Below, one piece after another: positions 44,941-54,035 of a stretch of DNA of 64,000 nucleotides. How positions within the stretch are numbered: position 1 is the stretch's first letter; each line of letters opens with the position of its first letter. The stretch spans positions 930,001 to 994,000 of the forward strand of contig NZ_CP042652.1 of the NCBI RefSeq assembly GCF_013177675.1, given 5' to 3'. Below the pieces are notes generated by a model. That model saw nothing but the letters and a program-made list of their open reading frames with translations, was not told the DNA's origin and did not search any database. Source of the DNA: Arcobacter acticola. GTDB lineage: Bacteria > Campylobacterota > Campylobacteria > Campylobacterales > Arcobacteraceae. A program made the translations under genes and the position numbers.

Positions 44941-45366
44941 ATGTTAATGCCTAAAAGAACGAAGTTCAGAAAAATGATGAAAGGCCGAAATAGAGGTATG
45001 GCTCATAGAGGAAACTCTTTAGCATACGGAGATATCGGTATCAAAGCTGTAGAGCACGGAAGAATAGATTCTAGACAAATTGAAGCGTCAAGAATTGCAA
45101 TGACAAGAAAAGTAAAAAGACAAGCGAAAGTTTGGATTATGGTATTCCCTGATAAACCACTTACTGCAAAACCATTAGAAACAAGAATGGGAAAAGGTAA
45201 AGGTTCTGTTGATAAATGGGTTATGAACATTAAGCCAGGAAGAATTTGTTTTGAGATGGCTGGAGTATCTGACGAATTAGCTAGAGAAGCTTTAACGTTA
45301 GCAATGCACAAGCTACCATTTAAAACTAAAATTGTAACAAGAGATAGCGAAAATGAACTATACTGA
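44941..45366 (+). CDS. rplP: Ribosomal protein L16
   Basis: 141 aa starting [19 protein letters not shown], the usual L16 N-terminus, followed by [24 protein letters not shown] (read in parts) and [12 protein letters not shown]16 lies near the A-site tRNA elbow. It overlaps rpmC by 14 nt. Confidence 0.95.
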   Translation: MLMPKRTKFRKMMKGRNRGMAHRGNSLAYGDIGIKAVEHGRIDSRQIEASRIAMTRKVKRQAKVWIMVFPDKPLTAKPLETRMGKGKGSVDKWVMNIKPGRICFEMAGVSDELAREALTLAMHKLPFKTKIVTRDSENELY

Positions 45367-45544
45367 TTTAAAAGACAAAAACTTGAATGAACTTCAAGTA
45401 TTATTAAAAGAGAAAAAGGTGCTTCTTTTTGAATTAAAAGCTAAGCTAAAAACTATGCAGTTGACAAACACATCTGAATTAAGAGTTGCTAAAAAAGACA
45501 TCGCTAAAATTCAAACAGCTATGACTGCTGCAAAAGCTAACTAA
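45353..45544 (+). CDS. rpmC: Ribosomal protein L29
   Basis: 63 aa, two helices. [21 protein letters not shown] followed by [23 protein letters not shown], the typical L29 hairpin. Its start lies inside the rplP 3' end (14-nt overlap). L29 sits next to L23 at the tunnel exit. Confidence 0.93.
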   Translation: MNYTDLKDKNLNELQVLLKEKKVLLFELKAKLKTMQLTNTSELRVAKKDIAKIQTAMTAAKAN

Positions 45545-45554
45545 GGATCTAAGT

Positions 45555-45806
45555 ATGACACATAAAAGAGAGATTCAAGGTGTAGTGGTAAAAAGATCAG
45601 GTGAAAAAACTGCTTCTGTATTAGTTACAAGATCAGTTATGCATCCTAAATATCACAAAACTGTGAAGAGATTTAAGAAATATTTAGTTCATGATGAAAA
45701 AAATGAGTTAAATGTTGGTGATAGTGTTATCGCTGTTGAGTGTAGACCATTGTCAAAAACTAAATCTTTTAGATTAAAGACAATTGTAGCTACAGGAGTT
45801 AAATAA
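45555..45806 (+). CDS. rpsQ: Ribosomal protein S17
   Basis: 83 aa OB-fold protein: [20 protein letters not shown], then [16 protein letters not shown] and [19 protein letters not shown]. It binds 16S rRNA early in assembly. Its stop overlaps the rplN start by 1 nt. Confidence 0.95.
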   Translation: MTHKREIQGVVVKRSGEKTASVLVTRSVMHPKYHKTVKRFKKYLVHDEKNELNVGDSVIAVECRPLSKTKSFRLKTIVATGVK

Positions 45807-46174
45807 TGATTCAAAGTTTTACAAGATTAAATGTAGCTGACAACACAGGTGCAAAAGAGATTATGTGTATCAAAGTTTTAGGTGGTTCTAAAAGAAGATA
45901 CGCAACTGTTGGTGATGTTATTGTTGCTTCAGTTAAAAAAGCTCTTCCGACTGGAAAGATCAAAAAAGGTCAAGTTGTTAAAGCTGTTGTTGTTAGAACT
46001 CATAAAGAAGTTCAAAGAGAAAATGGTTCATTAATTAGATTTGATGATAATGCAGCGGTTATTCTTGATGCAAAAAGAGAACCAGTTGGAACAAGAATCT
46101 TTGGACCAGTAGCTAGAGAAGTTAGATATTCAGGTTTCATGAAAATCGTTTCACTTGCACCGGAGGTACTATAA
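45806..46174 (+). CDS. rplN: Ribosomal protein L14
   Basis: 122 aa. [43 protein letters not shown] (read in parts), and [13 protein letters not shown] are diagnostic. L14 forms part of the inter-subunit face and is the target of RsfS in other bacteria. Confidence 0.96.
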   Translation: MIQSFTRLNVADNTGAKEIMCIKVLGGSKRRYATVGDVIVASVKKALPTGKIKKGQVVKAVVVRTHKEVQRENGSLIRFDDNAAVILDAKREPVGTRIFGPVAREVRYSGFMKIVSLAPEVL

Positions 46175-46175
46175 T

Positions 46176-46415
46176 ATGGCAATTAAATTAAAAATCAAAA
46201 AAGGTGATACTGTAAAAATTATCGCTGGAGATGACAAAGGTAAAACTGGAGAAGTTTTAAGAGTATTACCTTCAAAAAATAAAGTAATCGTAAAAGATTG
46301 TAAAGTTGCTAAAAAAACTGTTAAACCTGATCAGGAAAAAAATCCTGAAGGTGGATTCGTTAACAAAGAAATGCCAATTGACATTTCAAATGTAGCAAAA
46401 GTAGAGGGTAACTAG
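46176..46415 (+). CDS. rplX: Ribosomal protein L24
   Basis: 79 aa from the ATG at 46176, which has a CGGAGG site 8 nt upstream; a longer frame from an earlier start would lack one and would overlap rplN. KOW motif: [20 protein letters not shown]. The mid part [15 protein letters not shown] and [15 protein letters not shown] complete the family pattern. L24 starts 50S assembly. Confidence 0.94.
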   Translation: MAIKLKIKKGDTVKIIAGDDKGKTGEVLRVLPSKNKVIVKDCKVAKKTVKPDQEKNPEGGFVNKEMPIDISNVAKVEGN

Positions 46416-46416
46416 T

Positions 46417-46965
46417 ATGGCATCAAGATTATTTGAAAAATATAAATCAGAAATCAAACCAGTATTAGAAACTGAGTTTCCAAAAAATAAAACTTTAACT
46501 GCTAAAGTAGAAAAAGTTGTTATTTCTGTTGGTGCTGGTGAAGCGATGAAAGACTCTAAATTAATTCAAAATATTGAAGATACAATCTCTTTAATTGCTG
46601 GTCAAAGAGCTGTTAAAGTTATTGCAAAAAAATCAGTAGCTGGATTTAAAGTTAGAGAAGGTATGCCTGTTGGTGTAAAAGTTACTTTAAGAGGTGAGCA
46701 AATGTATAACTTCTTAGATAAATTATGTAACGTTGCATTACCAAGAGTAAAAGACTTTAGAGGTCTTAACAAAAACGGTTTTGATGGTAGAGGAAACTTC
46801 AACTTTGGTTTAGATGAGCAGTTAATGTTCCCAGAAGTTGTATATGATAACATTATTAAAACACATGGTATGAACATTTCAATAACTACTAGTTCAACTA
46901 ATGATGCTGAGTCTTTCAGATTATTAGAATTAGTAGGTATTCCATTTACTAAAGGGAGAGCGTAA
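46417..46965 (+). CDS. rplE: Ribosomal protein L5
   Basis: 182 aa. [18 protein letters not shown], then [23 protein letters not shown] (read in parts) and [10 protein letters not shown], then [15 protein letters not shown]5 binds 5S rRNA and contacts the P-site tRNA. The last base overlaps the rpsN ATG. Confidence 0.96.
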   Translation: MASRLFEKYKSEIKPVLETEFPKNKTLTAKVEKVVISVGAGEAMKDSKLIQNIEDTISLIAGQRAVKVIAKKSVAGFKVREGMPVGVKVTLRGEQMYNFLDKLCNVALPRVKDFRGLNKNGFDGRGNFNFGLDEQLMFPEVVYDNIIKTHGMNISITTSSTNDAESFRLLELVGIPFTKGRA

Positions 46966-47150
46966 TGGCAAAGAAATCTATGATCGCTAAACAACAAAGA
47001 ACACCTAAGTTTGCTGTAAGAGCATACACAAGATGTTCTGTTTGTGGAAGACCTCACTCTGTTTATAGAGATTTTGGTTTATGTAGAATTTGTTTAAGAA
47101 AAATGGCTAACGAAGGTTTATTACCTGGTGTTAGAAAAGCTAGTTGGTAG
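46965..47150 (+). CDS. rpsN: Ribosomal protein S14, zinc-binding (type Z)
   Basis: 61 aa. The two CxxC pairs are present: [10 protein letters not shown] and [10 protein letters not shown], so this is the short zinc-containing (C+) S14, followed by [11 protein letters not shown]. No second, zinc-free S14 is in the window, so no zinc-limitation paralogue can be judged here. Confidence 0.96.
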   Translation: MAKKSMIAKQQRTPKFAVRAYTRCSVCGRPHSVYRDFGLCRICLRKMANEGLLPGVRKASW

Positions 47151-47162
47151 GAGATATAAGCT

Positions 47163-47561
47163 ATGATGAATGATATAATCGCAGATGCTTTAACAAGAAT
47201 TAGAAATGCTGCAATGAGAAAATTAGAAGTTGCAACATTATTACACTCAAATACTGTAGTAGGTGTTTTAAACGTTTTATTACAAAAAGAGTATATTACT
47301 GGATTCAAAGTTATCGATGGACAAAACAATAAGAAAACAATTCAAGTTGAATTGAAATATGATGATAATGAGAAATCAGTAATCAACGAAATTAAAAGAG
47401 TTTCTAAGCCAGGAAGAAGAGTTTATAAAAATGCTTCTGAAATTAAAAGCTTTAAAAATGGATACGGTACAATTATCGTTTCTACTAACAAGGGTGTAAT
47501 TGCTAACGATGAAGCACATGCAGCTAATGTTGGTGGCGAATTACTTTGTACGGTATGGTAG
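47163..47561 (+). CDS. rpsH: Ribosomal protein S8
   Basis: 132 aa. [18 protein letters not shown] at the N-terminus, the C-terminal [19 protein letters not shown] and a TVW end. ATG ATG doublet; the first ATG (47163) is 10 nt from GGAG, so either can be used. S8 is the autoregulator of the spc operon in E. coli. Confidence 0.95.
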   Translation: MMNDIIADALTRIRNAAMRKLEVATLLHSNTVVGVLNVLLQKEYITGFKVIDGQNNKKTIQVELKYDDNEKSVINEIKRVSKPGRRVYKNASEIKSFKNGYGTIIVSTNKGVIANDEAHAANVGGELLCTVW

Positions 47562-47570
47562 GAGAGTTTA

Positions 47571-48107
47571 ATGTCTAGAATTGGAAAAAAACCTATCGCA
47601 ATCCCTTCAGGGATTGAAGTATCAGTTTCTGGTACTGTAATTAGTGTAAAAAAAGGTAACAAAGTATCTACTGTTGAAACACATGGTAGAGTAAATATTG
47701 AAGTTGCTGATGGAAACGTTGTTTTAACTAGAGTTGGTGAAGATAAAGAATCTTCAGCATTCTGGGGAACATACAGAGCTTTAACAAGCAATGCAATTGA
47801 TGGATTAAATTCAGGTTTTACTAAATCTTTAGAAATCAATGGTGTTGGTTATAGAGCTGCTGTAAAAGGTGAAGTTTTAGAACTACAATTAGGTTATTCT
47901 CACCCTATTAACTATGAAATCCCTGCGGGATTAGAAGTTACTGTTGAAAAAAACATAATTAACGTTAAAGGTGCTGACAAACAACAAGTTGGTCAAGCTG
48001 CTGCAATTATTAGAGGCTTTAGAAAACCAGAACCTTACAAAGGTAAAGGTGTTAAATATACTGATGAGAAAATCATCAGAAAAGCCGGAAAAACTTCTAA
48101 GAAGTAA
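47571..48107 (+). CDS. rplF: Ribosomal protein L6
   Basis: 178 aa, two related domains. [26 protein letters not shown]-like [24 protein letters not shown] (read in parts), and [30 protein letters not shown] (compare the conserved [10 protein letters not shown]). L6 lies near the GTPase-associated centre. Confidence 0.95.
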   Translation: MSRIGKKPIAIPSGIEVSVSGTVISVKKGNKVSTVETHGRVNIEVADGNVVLTRVGEDKESSAFWGTYRALTSNAIDGLNSGFTKSLEINGVGYRAAVKGEVLELQLGYSHPINYEIPAGLEVTVEKNIINVKGADKQQVGQAAAIIRGFRKPEPYKGKGVKYTDEKIIRKAGKTSKK

Positions 48108-48116
48108 GGTATAACT

Positions 48117-48476
48117 ATGAGTAGAATAAAAGACTTAGCTAAAAAAAATGCTTTAAGAATAAAAAGAAAAAAAAGAGTTAGAGGATCAATTTTTGGTACA
48201 GCTGAAAAGCCAAGAGTATCAATTTTTAAATCTAACAAATACGTTAGTGCACAAGCTATTAATGATGTTGAAGGTGTAACTTTAGCAGCTGTTAGCTCTC
48301 AAGCTATGGGTTTAAACATTAATAAAGAAAATGCAGTAAAAGTAGCAGCACAACTTGCTGAAAATTTAAAAGCTGCTGGAATTGAAACAGTAGTTTATGA
48401 CAGAAATGGTTATCTTTATCATGGTGTAGTTGCAGCTTTTGCTGATGCATTAAGAGATAACGGTATCAAATTATAA
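48117..48476 (+). CDS. rplR: Ribosomal protein L18
   Basis: 119 aa. [39 protein letters not shown], and the C-terminal [25 protein letters not shown]18 binds 5S rRNA with L5. The basic N-terminus is normal for the family. Confidence 0.95.
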   Translation: MSRIKDLAKKNALRIKRKKRVRGSIFGTAEKPRVSIFKSNKYVSAQAINDVEGVTLAAVSSQAMGLNINKENAVKVAAQLAENLKAAGIETVVYDRNGYLYHGVVAAFADALRDNGIKL

Positions 48477-48485
48477 GGGTTAATG

Positions 48486-48929
48486 ATGGCAGCAGTTAAT
48501 AGAGAAGATTTTCAAGAAGCAATCGTTAAAATCGGAAGAGTAACAAAAGTTGTAAAGGGTGGTAGAAGATTTAGATTTACAGCTTTAGTTGTTGTTGGTG
48601 ATAAAAACGGTACAGTAGGTTTCGGAACAGGAAAAGCAAAAGAGGTTCCTGATGCAATTAAAAAAGCATTAGATGACGCTTTCAAAAGCTTAGTAACTGT
48701 TTCTATTAAAGGAACTACAATCGCACATGACATTGAACATAAATATAATGCAAGTAGAATATTATTAAAACCAGCATCTGAGGGTACTGGTCTTATCGCT
48801 GGTGGAGCTACAAGACCTGTTCTTGAGCTTGCTGGTATTACTGATATTATTGCAAAATCTTTAGGTTCTAACAATGCAAACAACCTTGTACAAGCTACTG
48901 TTGAAGCATTAGCTAGAATTAAAGGATAG
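48486..48929 (+). CDS. rpsE: Ribosomal protein S5
   Basis: About 147 aa. Double-stranded RNA-binding-like N-domain with [25 protein letters not shown] (read in parts), then [14 protein letters not shown] and [26 protein letters not shown] prefer the second of two ATGs because AAGGG lies 5 nt upstream of it and only 2 nt from the first. rpmD (L30), which follows rpsE in many bacteria, is absent here. Confidence 0.94.
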   Translation: MAAVNREDFQEAIVKIGRVTKVVKGGRRFRFTALVVVGDKNGTVGFGTGKAKEVPDAIKKALDDAFKSLVTVSIKGTTIAHDIEHKYNASRILLKPASEGTGLIAGGATRPVLELAGITDIIAKSLGSNNANNLVQATVEALARIKG

Positions 48930-48933
48930 AAAT

Positions 48934-49332
48934 ATGGAATTAAATAACTTACAACCAGCAGCTGGAAGTACTAAGAATACTAAAAGACTTGGTAGAGGTC
49001 AAGGAAGTGGTACTGGTAAAACAGCTGGAAAAGGTAACAAAGGTCAAAAAGCTAGATCTGGTTATAAAATGAAAAGAGGATTTGAAGGTGGTCAACAACC
49101 ACTTTACAAAAGACTTCCTAAAGTTGGATTCTTTTCAAGAGTAGCTAAACCTTATTCAATTAATGTTGATAAAGTATCTCAAATCGCTACACTTGAAGAA
49201 ATTACATTAGATTCAATTAAATCTGTGTATAAATTATCAAAATCAGTTGAAAAAGTTAAATTAATTGGTTCAACTGCAAAAGATTTAGTAGCTAAGATTA
49301 AAGACGAAAACGTTTCAACTACGAGAAAATAA
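48934..49332 (+). CDS. rplO: Ribosomal protein L15
   Basis: 132 aa. [20 protein letters not shown], then the Gly/Lys-rich [38 protein letters not shown]15 follows rpsE directly with a 4-nt gap, so no L30 gene fits between them. Ends 2 nt before secY. Confidence 0.95.
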   Translation: MELNNLQPAAGSTKNTKRLGRGQGSGTGKTAGKGNKGQKARSGYKMKRGFEGGQQPLYKRLPKVGFFSRVAKPYSINVDKVSQIATLEEITLDSIKSVYKLSKSVEKVKLIGSTAKDLVAKIKDENVSTTRK

Positions 49333-49334
49333 TT

Positions 49335-50597
49335 ATGAGTAAAGATCTAATAAATAAGATTCTTATTACATTAGGCTTTATTTTTCTTTACAGATTACTG
49401 GCATACGTGCCAGTACCTGGAGTTAATATAGACGTAGTTAAAGAATTCTTCGACTCTAATGCTAACAATGCACTAGGTCTTGTTAATATGTTTAGTGGAA
49501 ATGCAGTTGAAAGACTGTCAATTATTTCACTAGGAATTATGCCTTACATTACTGCTTCTATTATTATGGAACTACTAGCAGCAACTTTCCCCGCACTTGG
49601 TAAAATGAAAAAAGAACGAGATGGAATGCAAAAATATATGCAAATCATCAGATATACAACTATTGTTATTACATTAATTCAATCTATTGGTGTTTCAGTT
49701 GGACTTAATTCATTAACTGGTCAAAGTGGTCAAGGTGCTATTTCAATTGATATGAATACATTTATTGCAGTTTCTGCAATTTCAATGTTAACTGGTACTA
49801 TGCTTTTAATGTGGATTGGTGAACAAATCACACAAAAAGGTATTGGAAATGGTATTTCATTAATTATTTTCGCTGGAATTGTTTCTGCAATCCCAAGTGC
49901 AATTGGTGGAACTATTGATTTAGTTAATAATGGACAAATGAATTTCTTAACTGTAATTGCAATATTAGTAATTATTATGGCAACAGTTGGAGCAATCATT
50001 TATGTTGAATTAGGTGAAAGAAGAGTTCCTGTTTCATATTCTAGAAAAGTAATGATGCAAAATCAAAACAAAAGAATTATGAATTATATTCCTATTAAGG
50101 TTAACTTAAGTGGAGTAATTCCAGCAATTTTTGCAAGTGCTATTTTGATGTTCCCTGCAACTGTGTTACAAGGTAGTCAAAACAAATATTTAGTAATGAT
50201 TGCAGATTATTTGAATCCTAGTTCGTATACTTTTAATTTATTTATGTTTTTATTTGTAGTTTTCTTTGCATTCTTTTATGCATCAATTACATTTAATGCA
50301 AAAGATATTTCAGAGAATTTAAAAAAACAAGGTGGATTTATTCCAGGTGTTAGACCAGGAGCAAGTACAGCTGAGTTTTTAAATGAAGTAGCGAGTAGAT
50401 TAACATTCTGGGGTGCTATTTATATGGGATTAATTTCAACTGTTCCTTGGCTTATTGTAAAAGCTATGGGAGTACCTTTCTATTTTGGAGGGGTTGCTGT
50501 ACTAATCGTTGTACAAGTTGCTATTGATACTATGAGAAAAATAGAAGCACAACAGTATACAAACAAATATCAAACTCTTAGTGCGGTTGGATTATAA
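49335..50597 (+). CDS. secY: Protein translocase subunit SecY
   Basis: A 420-aa polytopic protein with ten hydrophobic segments. ILITLGFIFLYRLLAYVPVPG starts TM1, then FSGNAVERLSIISLGIMPYI with the plug region, GIGNGISLIIFAGIV, and the C-terminal VAIDTMRKIEAQQY loop. SecY is the channel of the Sec complex, driven by SecA or co-translationally. Starts 2 nt after rplO as in other bacteria, and map follows at 2 nt. Confidence 0.96.
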   Translation: MSKDLINKILITLGFIFLYRLLAYVPVPGVNIDVVKEFFDSNANNALGLVNMFSGNAVERLSIISLGIMPYITASIIMELLAATFPALGKMKKERDGMQKYMQIIRYTTIVITLIQSIGVSVGLNSLTGQSGQGAISIDMNTFIAVSAISMLTGTMLLMWIGEQITQKGIGNGISLIIFAGIVSAIPSAIGGTIDLVNNGQMNFLTVIAILVIIMATVGAIIYVELGERRVPVSYSRKVMMQNQNKRIMNYIPIKVNLSGVIPAIFASAILMFPATVLQGSQNKYLVMIADYLNPSSYTFNLFMFLFVVFFAFFYASITFNAKDISENLKKQGGFIPGVRPGASTAEFLNEVASRLTFWGAIYMGLISTVPWLIVKAMGVPFYFGGVAVLIVVQVAIDTMRKIEAQQYTNKYQTLSAVGL

Positions 50598-50599
50598 AA

Positions 50600-51364
50600 A
50601 TGGCTATCCCATTAAGAAAACCAAATGAGATTGATAAACTTCGAATTGCAAATATTGCAGTTGCAAAAACATTAAACTATTTAAAGACAACAGTTAAAGC
50701 TGGTATGACTTTAAAACAGGTTGATGAAATGGGGGAAAAGTTTCTAAGAGATTTAGGAGCTAGACCTTCATTTAAAGGACTTTACGGATTCCCTGCTGCA
50801 ATTTGTACTTCATTAAATGAAGTTATTATTCATGGGATTCCTACAGATGTTGTCTTGAAAGAAGGGGACATCTTAGGTATTGATATTGGCTCTGAAATTG
50901 ATGGATGGTATGGTGATTCTGCAATTACTATGCCTATAGGAAAAATTTCAAAAGAAGATGAAGCTTTAATCGCTTGTGCTAAAGATTCTTTATATTATGC
51001 AATTGATGTAATTAAAGAAGGTATGAGATTTAAAGAATTGTCTAAACTTATTGAAGATTTTATTACATCAAGAGGATATCAACCACTAGTAAGATTTTGT
51101 GGACATGGTATCGGTAAAAAACCACATGAAGAACCAGAAATTCCAAATTATTTAGAAAATGGAAATGCAAAATCTGGTCCAAAAATAAAAAATGGAATGG
51201 TATTTTGTATAGAACCTATGATTTGTCAAAAAGATAGAACCCCTGTTATTTTAGAAAATGGTTGGGATGTTGTATCAAAAGATGGATTAAGAGGAAGTCA
51301 TTATGAACACACTGTTGCTGTAATTAATGGAACAGCTGTTATTTTAAGTAATTTTGAAAACTAA
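50600..51364 (+). CDS. map: Methionine aminopeptidase, type I
   Basis: A 254-aa MetAP-1. The five metal ligands are placed as expected: [19 protein letters not shown] (two Asp), [14 protein letters not shown] (His), FCIEPMI (Glu) and YEHTVAV near the C-terminus with the last Glu. The enzyme removes initiator Met after deformylation. Its position after secY is standard, though adk, which lies between secY and map in many bacteria, is located elsewhere here. Confidence 0.95.
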   Translation: MAIPLRKPNEIDKLRIANIAVAKTLNYLKTTVKAGMTLKQVDEMGEKFLRDLGARPSFKGLYGFPAAICTSLNEVIIHGIPTDVVLKEGDILGIDIGSEIDGWYGDSAITMPIGKISKEDEALIACAKDSLYYAIDVIKEGMRFKELSKLIEDFITSRGYQPLVRFCGHGIGKKPHEEPEIPNYLENGNAKSGPKIKNGMVFCIEPMICQKDRTPVILENGWDVVSKDGLRGSHYEHTVAVINGTAVILSNFEN

Positions 51365-51375
51365 GGGAGAAAAAA

Positions 51376-51594
51376 GTGGCAAAAGATGATGTAATAGTAA
51401 TTGATGGTAAGGTAATTGAAGCTTTACCAAATGCTATGTTTAGAGTTGAATTAGATAATGGACATGTAGTTTTATGTCATATCTCAGGAAAAATGAGAAT
51501 GCACTATATTAAAATATTACCTAATGATACTGTAAAGGTAGAGATCACGCCTTATTCGCTTGATAAAGGTAGAATCACTCATAGATACAAATAA
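51376..51594 (+). CDS. infA: Translation initiation factor IF-1
   Basis: 72 aa, an OB-fold. [25 protein letters not shown] (read in parts), [24 protein letters not shown], ending in KGRITHRYK. It begins with GTG behind a GGGAG site. rpmJ and the rpsM cluster that often follow infA are not here; a hairpin follows instead. Confidence 0.95.
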   Translation: MAKDDVIVIDGKVIEALPNAMFRVELDNGHVVLCHISGKMRMHYIKILPNDTVKVEITPYSLDKGRITHRYK

Positions 51595-51617
51595 TTTTAT
51601 TTATATCTATACAAATT

Positions 51618-51643
51618 TAAATAAGGAATTTATTCCTTATTTA
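51618..51643 (+). terminator. Hairpin after infA
   Basis: A perfect 11-bp stem: TAAATAAGGAA (51618-51628), loop TTTA, TTCCTTATTTA (51633-51643), 23 nt after the infA stop. It probably ends the S10-spc operon. The T-run after it is poor. Confidence 0.6.
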
Positions 51644-51710
51644 TACTTCAAAAACACACTACAAAACATACAAATTTCATAAAAACTAAATCTTTATAAA
51701 ATATAAAAAA

Positions 51711-51780
51711 CTATGAAGCCAAAATCAACAATATTTCGCACACTTTAAAAAAGTTATATTATCAATATTTAGCTCCATAG
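51711..51780. repeat. Short inverted repeat flanking about 50 bp
   Basis: CTATGAAGC (51711-51719) is inverted as GCTCCATAG (51772-51780) with one mismatch, and CAATATTT occurs twice inside. Between infA and the small HTH gene. Meaning not known. Confidence 0.3.
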
Positions 51781-51789
51781 GTTTTTATA

Positions 51790-52002
51790 TTAGACTATTC
51801 TTTTTTTTGTTATATCAATCTCTTTTTCAATAATATTTTTTTGTTCAATTAATAATTCTAAATGTTTCTTCATTATTTCTCTATCTTTATATGATTCAAT
51901 AATAAACTCGTATAACTTGGGTCTATTCTTTTTCCAGTTGTGTAAAGTTGTTTTATTTACTTCTAAATCATATTCTAGTTTTCTTAAACTAGGGGCTGTC
52001 AT
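51790..52002 (-). CDS. Small HTH-like DNA-binding protein
   Basis: A 70-aa protein. The N-terminal part (LEYDLEVNKTTLHNWKKNRP) looks like a helix-turn-helix similar to those of phage-type regulators (short helix, turn, then TTLHNWKK as recognition helix). The C-terminal half is a charged helix (EKEIDITKKRIV), suitable for dimerisation. It stands alone on the minus strand, divergent from the uracil-DNA glycosylase gene. Repeats with GGAACAAAT in the shared upstream region may be its binding sites. The function is inferred from the HTH pattern only. Confidence 0.65.
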   Translation of the reverse strand: MTAPSLRKLEYDLEVNKTTLHNWKKNRPKLYEFIIESYKDREIMKKHLELLIEQKNIIEKEIDITKKRIV

Positions 52003-52040
52003 TTTAATTCCTATTCTTTATTGTTTGCTATTTTATAAAA

Positions 52041-52100
52041 TATTGGAACAAATGTCAAGTATTTATTTAAATTTGTATCAATTATTGGAACAAATAATTG
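52041..52100. promoter_or_regulatory. Repeated and palindromic motif upstream of the UDG gene
   Basis: TATTGGAACAAAT occurs at 52041-52053 and 52083-52095, 42 bp apart (four helical turns). The second copy is embedded in a perfect inverted repeat, CAATTATT-GGAACA-AATAATTG (52079-52100). It lies 28 nt before the UDG ATG and in the shared space with the minus-strand HTH gene. Confidence 0.5.
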
Positions 52101-52128
52101 TAAAAGAAACATTTATGTACAATTTCAT

Positions 52129-52797
52129 ATGACAAAAACAATTAAAAATCAAATATTAAAGAATTTATATAATCTAAAGTCTTTTGGTTATGAATATCAT
52201 GAATCATTGGATTTTTTTTCAACAGAAGTTAGAAATTTTAAATTACCAAATAATTTAAATGAATTAAAAAATAGTGTTGAACACTGTTATTTATGTGAAC
52301 TTTCAAAAAGTAGAAAGAATGTATTATTTGCCTATGGTAATTCTAATTCTGATATTATGTTTATAGGTGATGAACCAAGTAATAGTGAAGATGAAATGGG
52401 TATCTTTTATACGGGTAAATCTGGTGAATTATTAAGTAAAATGATTGAAAATGTTTTAAATGTAAAAAAAGAAGATGTTTATTTAACAACATTGGTTAAA
52501 TGCAAAAGTTCAAATACTTTAAATAATTCTAATATTGACACTTGCAATGATTATTTGTTAAAGCAAATTGAATTGGTTAATCCCAAATTAATTGTTGCAT
52601 TAGGTGAAAGAGCATATTCTTATTTATTAAAAAACAGTTTTGACTTTGCACAAGTTAGAGGAAAAGAATTAAACTTTAATGGTATATCATTAATCACTAC
52701 TTTTTCTCCTAGTTTTTTATTAAGAAACCCATCTTCAAAAAAAGATGCATATTATGATATGTTAAAAATTAAAAATTATATGGAGAATATAAATTGA
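52129..52797 (+). CDS. Uracil-DNA glycosylase family 4-like protein (Fe-S)
   Basis: A 222-aa protein. It has four cysteines in the Fe-S arrangement of family 4 UDGs (C53, C56, C125, C139), motif A as GDEPSNSEDEMGIFYTGKSG, and LVALGERAYS-like LIVALGERAYS. The final motif, usually HPS in YHPSYLLR, reads FSPSFLLRNP, so the histidine is replaced by serine (S193). Family 4 UDGs remove uracil from DNA. The lipoprotein and aspS genes follow, and its stop overlaps the lipoprotein start by 4 nt. Confidence 0.82.
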   Translation: MTKTIKNQILKNLYNLKSFGYEYHESLDFFSTEVRNFKLPNNLNELKNSVEHCYLCELSKSRKNVLFAYGNSNSDIMFIGDEPSNSEDEMGIFYTGKSGELLSKMIENVLNVKKEDVYLTTLVKCKSSNTLNNSNIDTCNDYLLKQIELVNPKLIVALGERAYSYLLKNSFDFAQVRGKELNFNGISLITTFSPSFLLRNPSSKKDAYYDMLKIKNYMENIN

Positions 52798-53990
52798 GAC
52801 AAATAATTACCTTATTAATATTAGTTTTTGTATTTTTTGGTTGTGTTCAAAAACAAACTGTTCCTTTGAAACTTCCTCAAACTAAAGAAAAAGTTAATGA
52901 AATTAAAATTAAAAAAGAAAAACCTTCAACTGAAGTAATAACTCCTGTTATAGAAGGATTAAAACCTATTGATATAAAAGTAAGCGACGGAAGCCTTGAT
53001 AATAGTGTACAAGCAATTGAAGAAGATAATATTCAAGATAATGTAATAATTTCTGAGATACAAGTTGATTTAGCAAAAGTAAAAATAAAAGTAGCATTTA
53101 TTTATCCATCTTCATTAGTTGAAAAATATGCAAAAACATCTTTAAGTACAATTTCTGGATATTTATCTTATCAAAAAGCTGATTATGATTTAACTATTAT
53201 TGATTCTACTAATGAAAGTTATGAAAACATTAATTCTGCATTTGAAAAAGCTAAACAAAATGGTGTTACAAAAGTTATTGGTTTATTTACGCCAAGTGCA
53301 ATTTCATCTTTAGATAAAATAGTTACAGATGATGTAAAAGTTTATCTTCCATTAATTGAGAAAAAAGATTCATTAACAAGCAATGAAAATCTAATTTTTG
53401 GTTCAATTTCTTATGAGCAGCAAGTTAAAAAATTAATTTCATATTCAAGTACAAATAACGCTATGTTTTACCAAGATACATATATTGGTAATAAACTAAA
53501 AAGAGCTTATGATGCATCTGTTTATGACACAAGAGTTAGAAAAGAAATTAGTAAAACAGAAACAAACTTTAAATATATTGTAAATGATTATAAATTGAAT
53601 AATTCAACACTATTTTTAAATACAGATTTAGTTAAAACATCACTAATTCTTTCTCAATTAAGAGCATATGATATTTCTCCAAGTGCTATATTATCAACAC
53701 AGGTTACTTATGACCCTATGTTAATGTTATTAACACAAAATCAAGATAGGGAAAAATTAGTTGTAGCTAATTCTATTGATAGTGTTAATAGTGAATTAAG
53801 AGATGAAATTAACACTTTTGGTGGAAATATTGTTTACGAATGGGTTGATTATTCAACTTTAGTGGGAATCAATTATTTATACTATGGGAATAATTCAAAT
53901 TTAGTACAAACTAAAATTATTGATAATGAAGCTGTGTACAATCCTAAATTGTATAGAAGCACAGATGTAGGCTTTTTAGAAATTAAGTAA
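52794..53990 (+). CDS. Periplasmic-binding-protein-like lipoprotein
   Basis: A 398-aa protein beginning with a lipoprotein signal: hydrophobic stretch and lipobox VFFGC with C17 as the lipidated cysteine. After a charged linker (about 20-95) the rest (VKIKVAFIYPSSLVEKYAKTS ... GVTKVIGLFTPS ... ILSTQVTYDPML) has the alternating strand/helix pattern of a type I periplasmic-binding fold, like the LpoA C-terminal domain. A role in envelope or peptidoglycan control is possible but unproven. The start is TTG (overlapping the UDG stop by 4 nt). aspS follows after 45 nt. Confidence 0.7.
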   Translation: MRQIITLLILVFVFFGCVQKQTVPLKLPQTKEKVNEIKIKKEKPSTEVITPVIEGLKPIDIKVSDGSLDNSVQAIEEDNIQDNVIISEIQVDLAKVKIKVAFIYPSSLVEKYAKTSLSTISGYLSYQKADYDLTIIDSTNESYENINSAFEKAKQNGVTKVIGLFTPSAISSLDKIVTDDVKVYLPLIEKKDSLTSNENLIFGSISYEQQVKKLISYSSTNNAMFYQDTYIGNKLKRAYDASVYDTRVRKEISKTETNFKYIVNDYKLNNSTLFLNTDLVKTSLILSQLRAYDISPSAILSTQVTYDPMLMLLTQNQDREKLVVANSIDSVNSELRDEINTFGGNIVYEWVDYSTLVGINYLYYGNNSNLVQTKIIDNEAVYNPKLYRSTDVGFLEIK

Positions 53991-54035
53991 GATTTAGATA
54001 AAATCGCGAATATTTATGTGAATGGAGATTAGAAT

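Noticed and set aside
46602-47057. 151-codon minus-strand frame inside rplE-rpsN
   Set aside because: Antisense to ribosomal protein genes with full family matches; no independent start signal.
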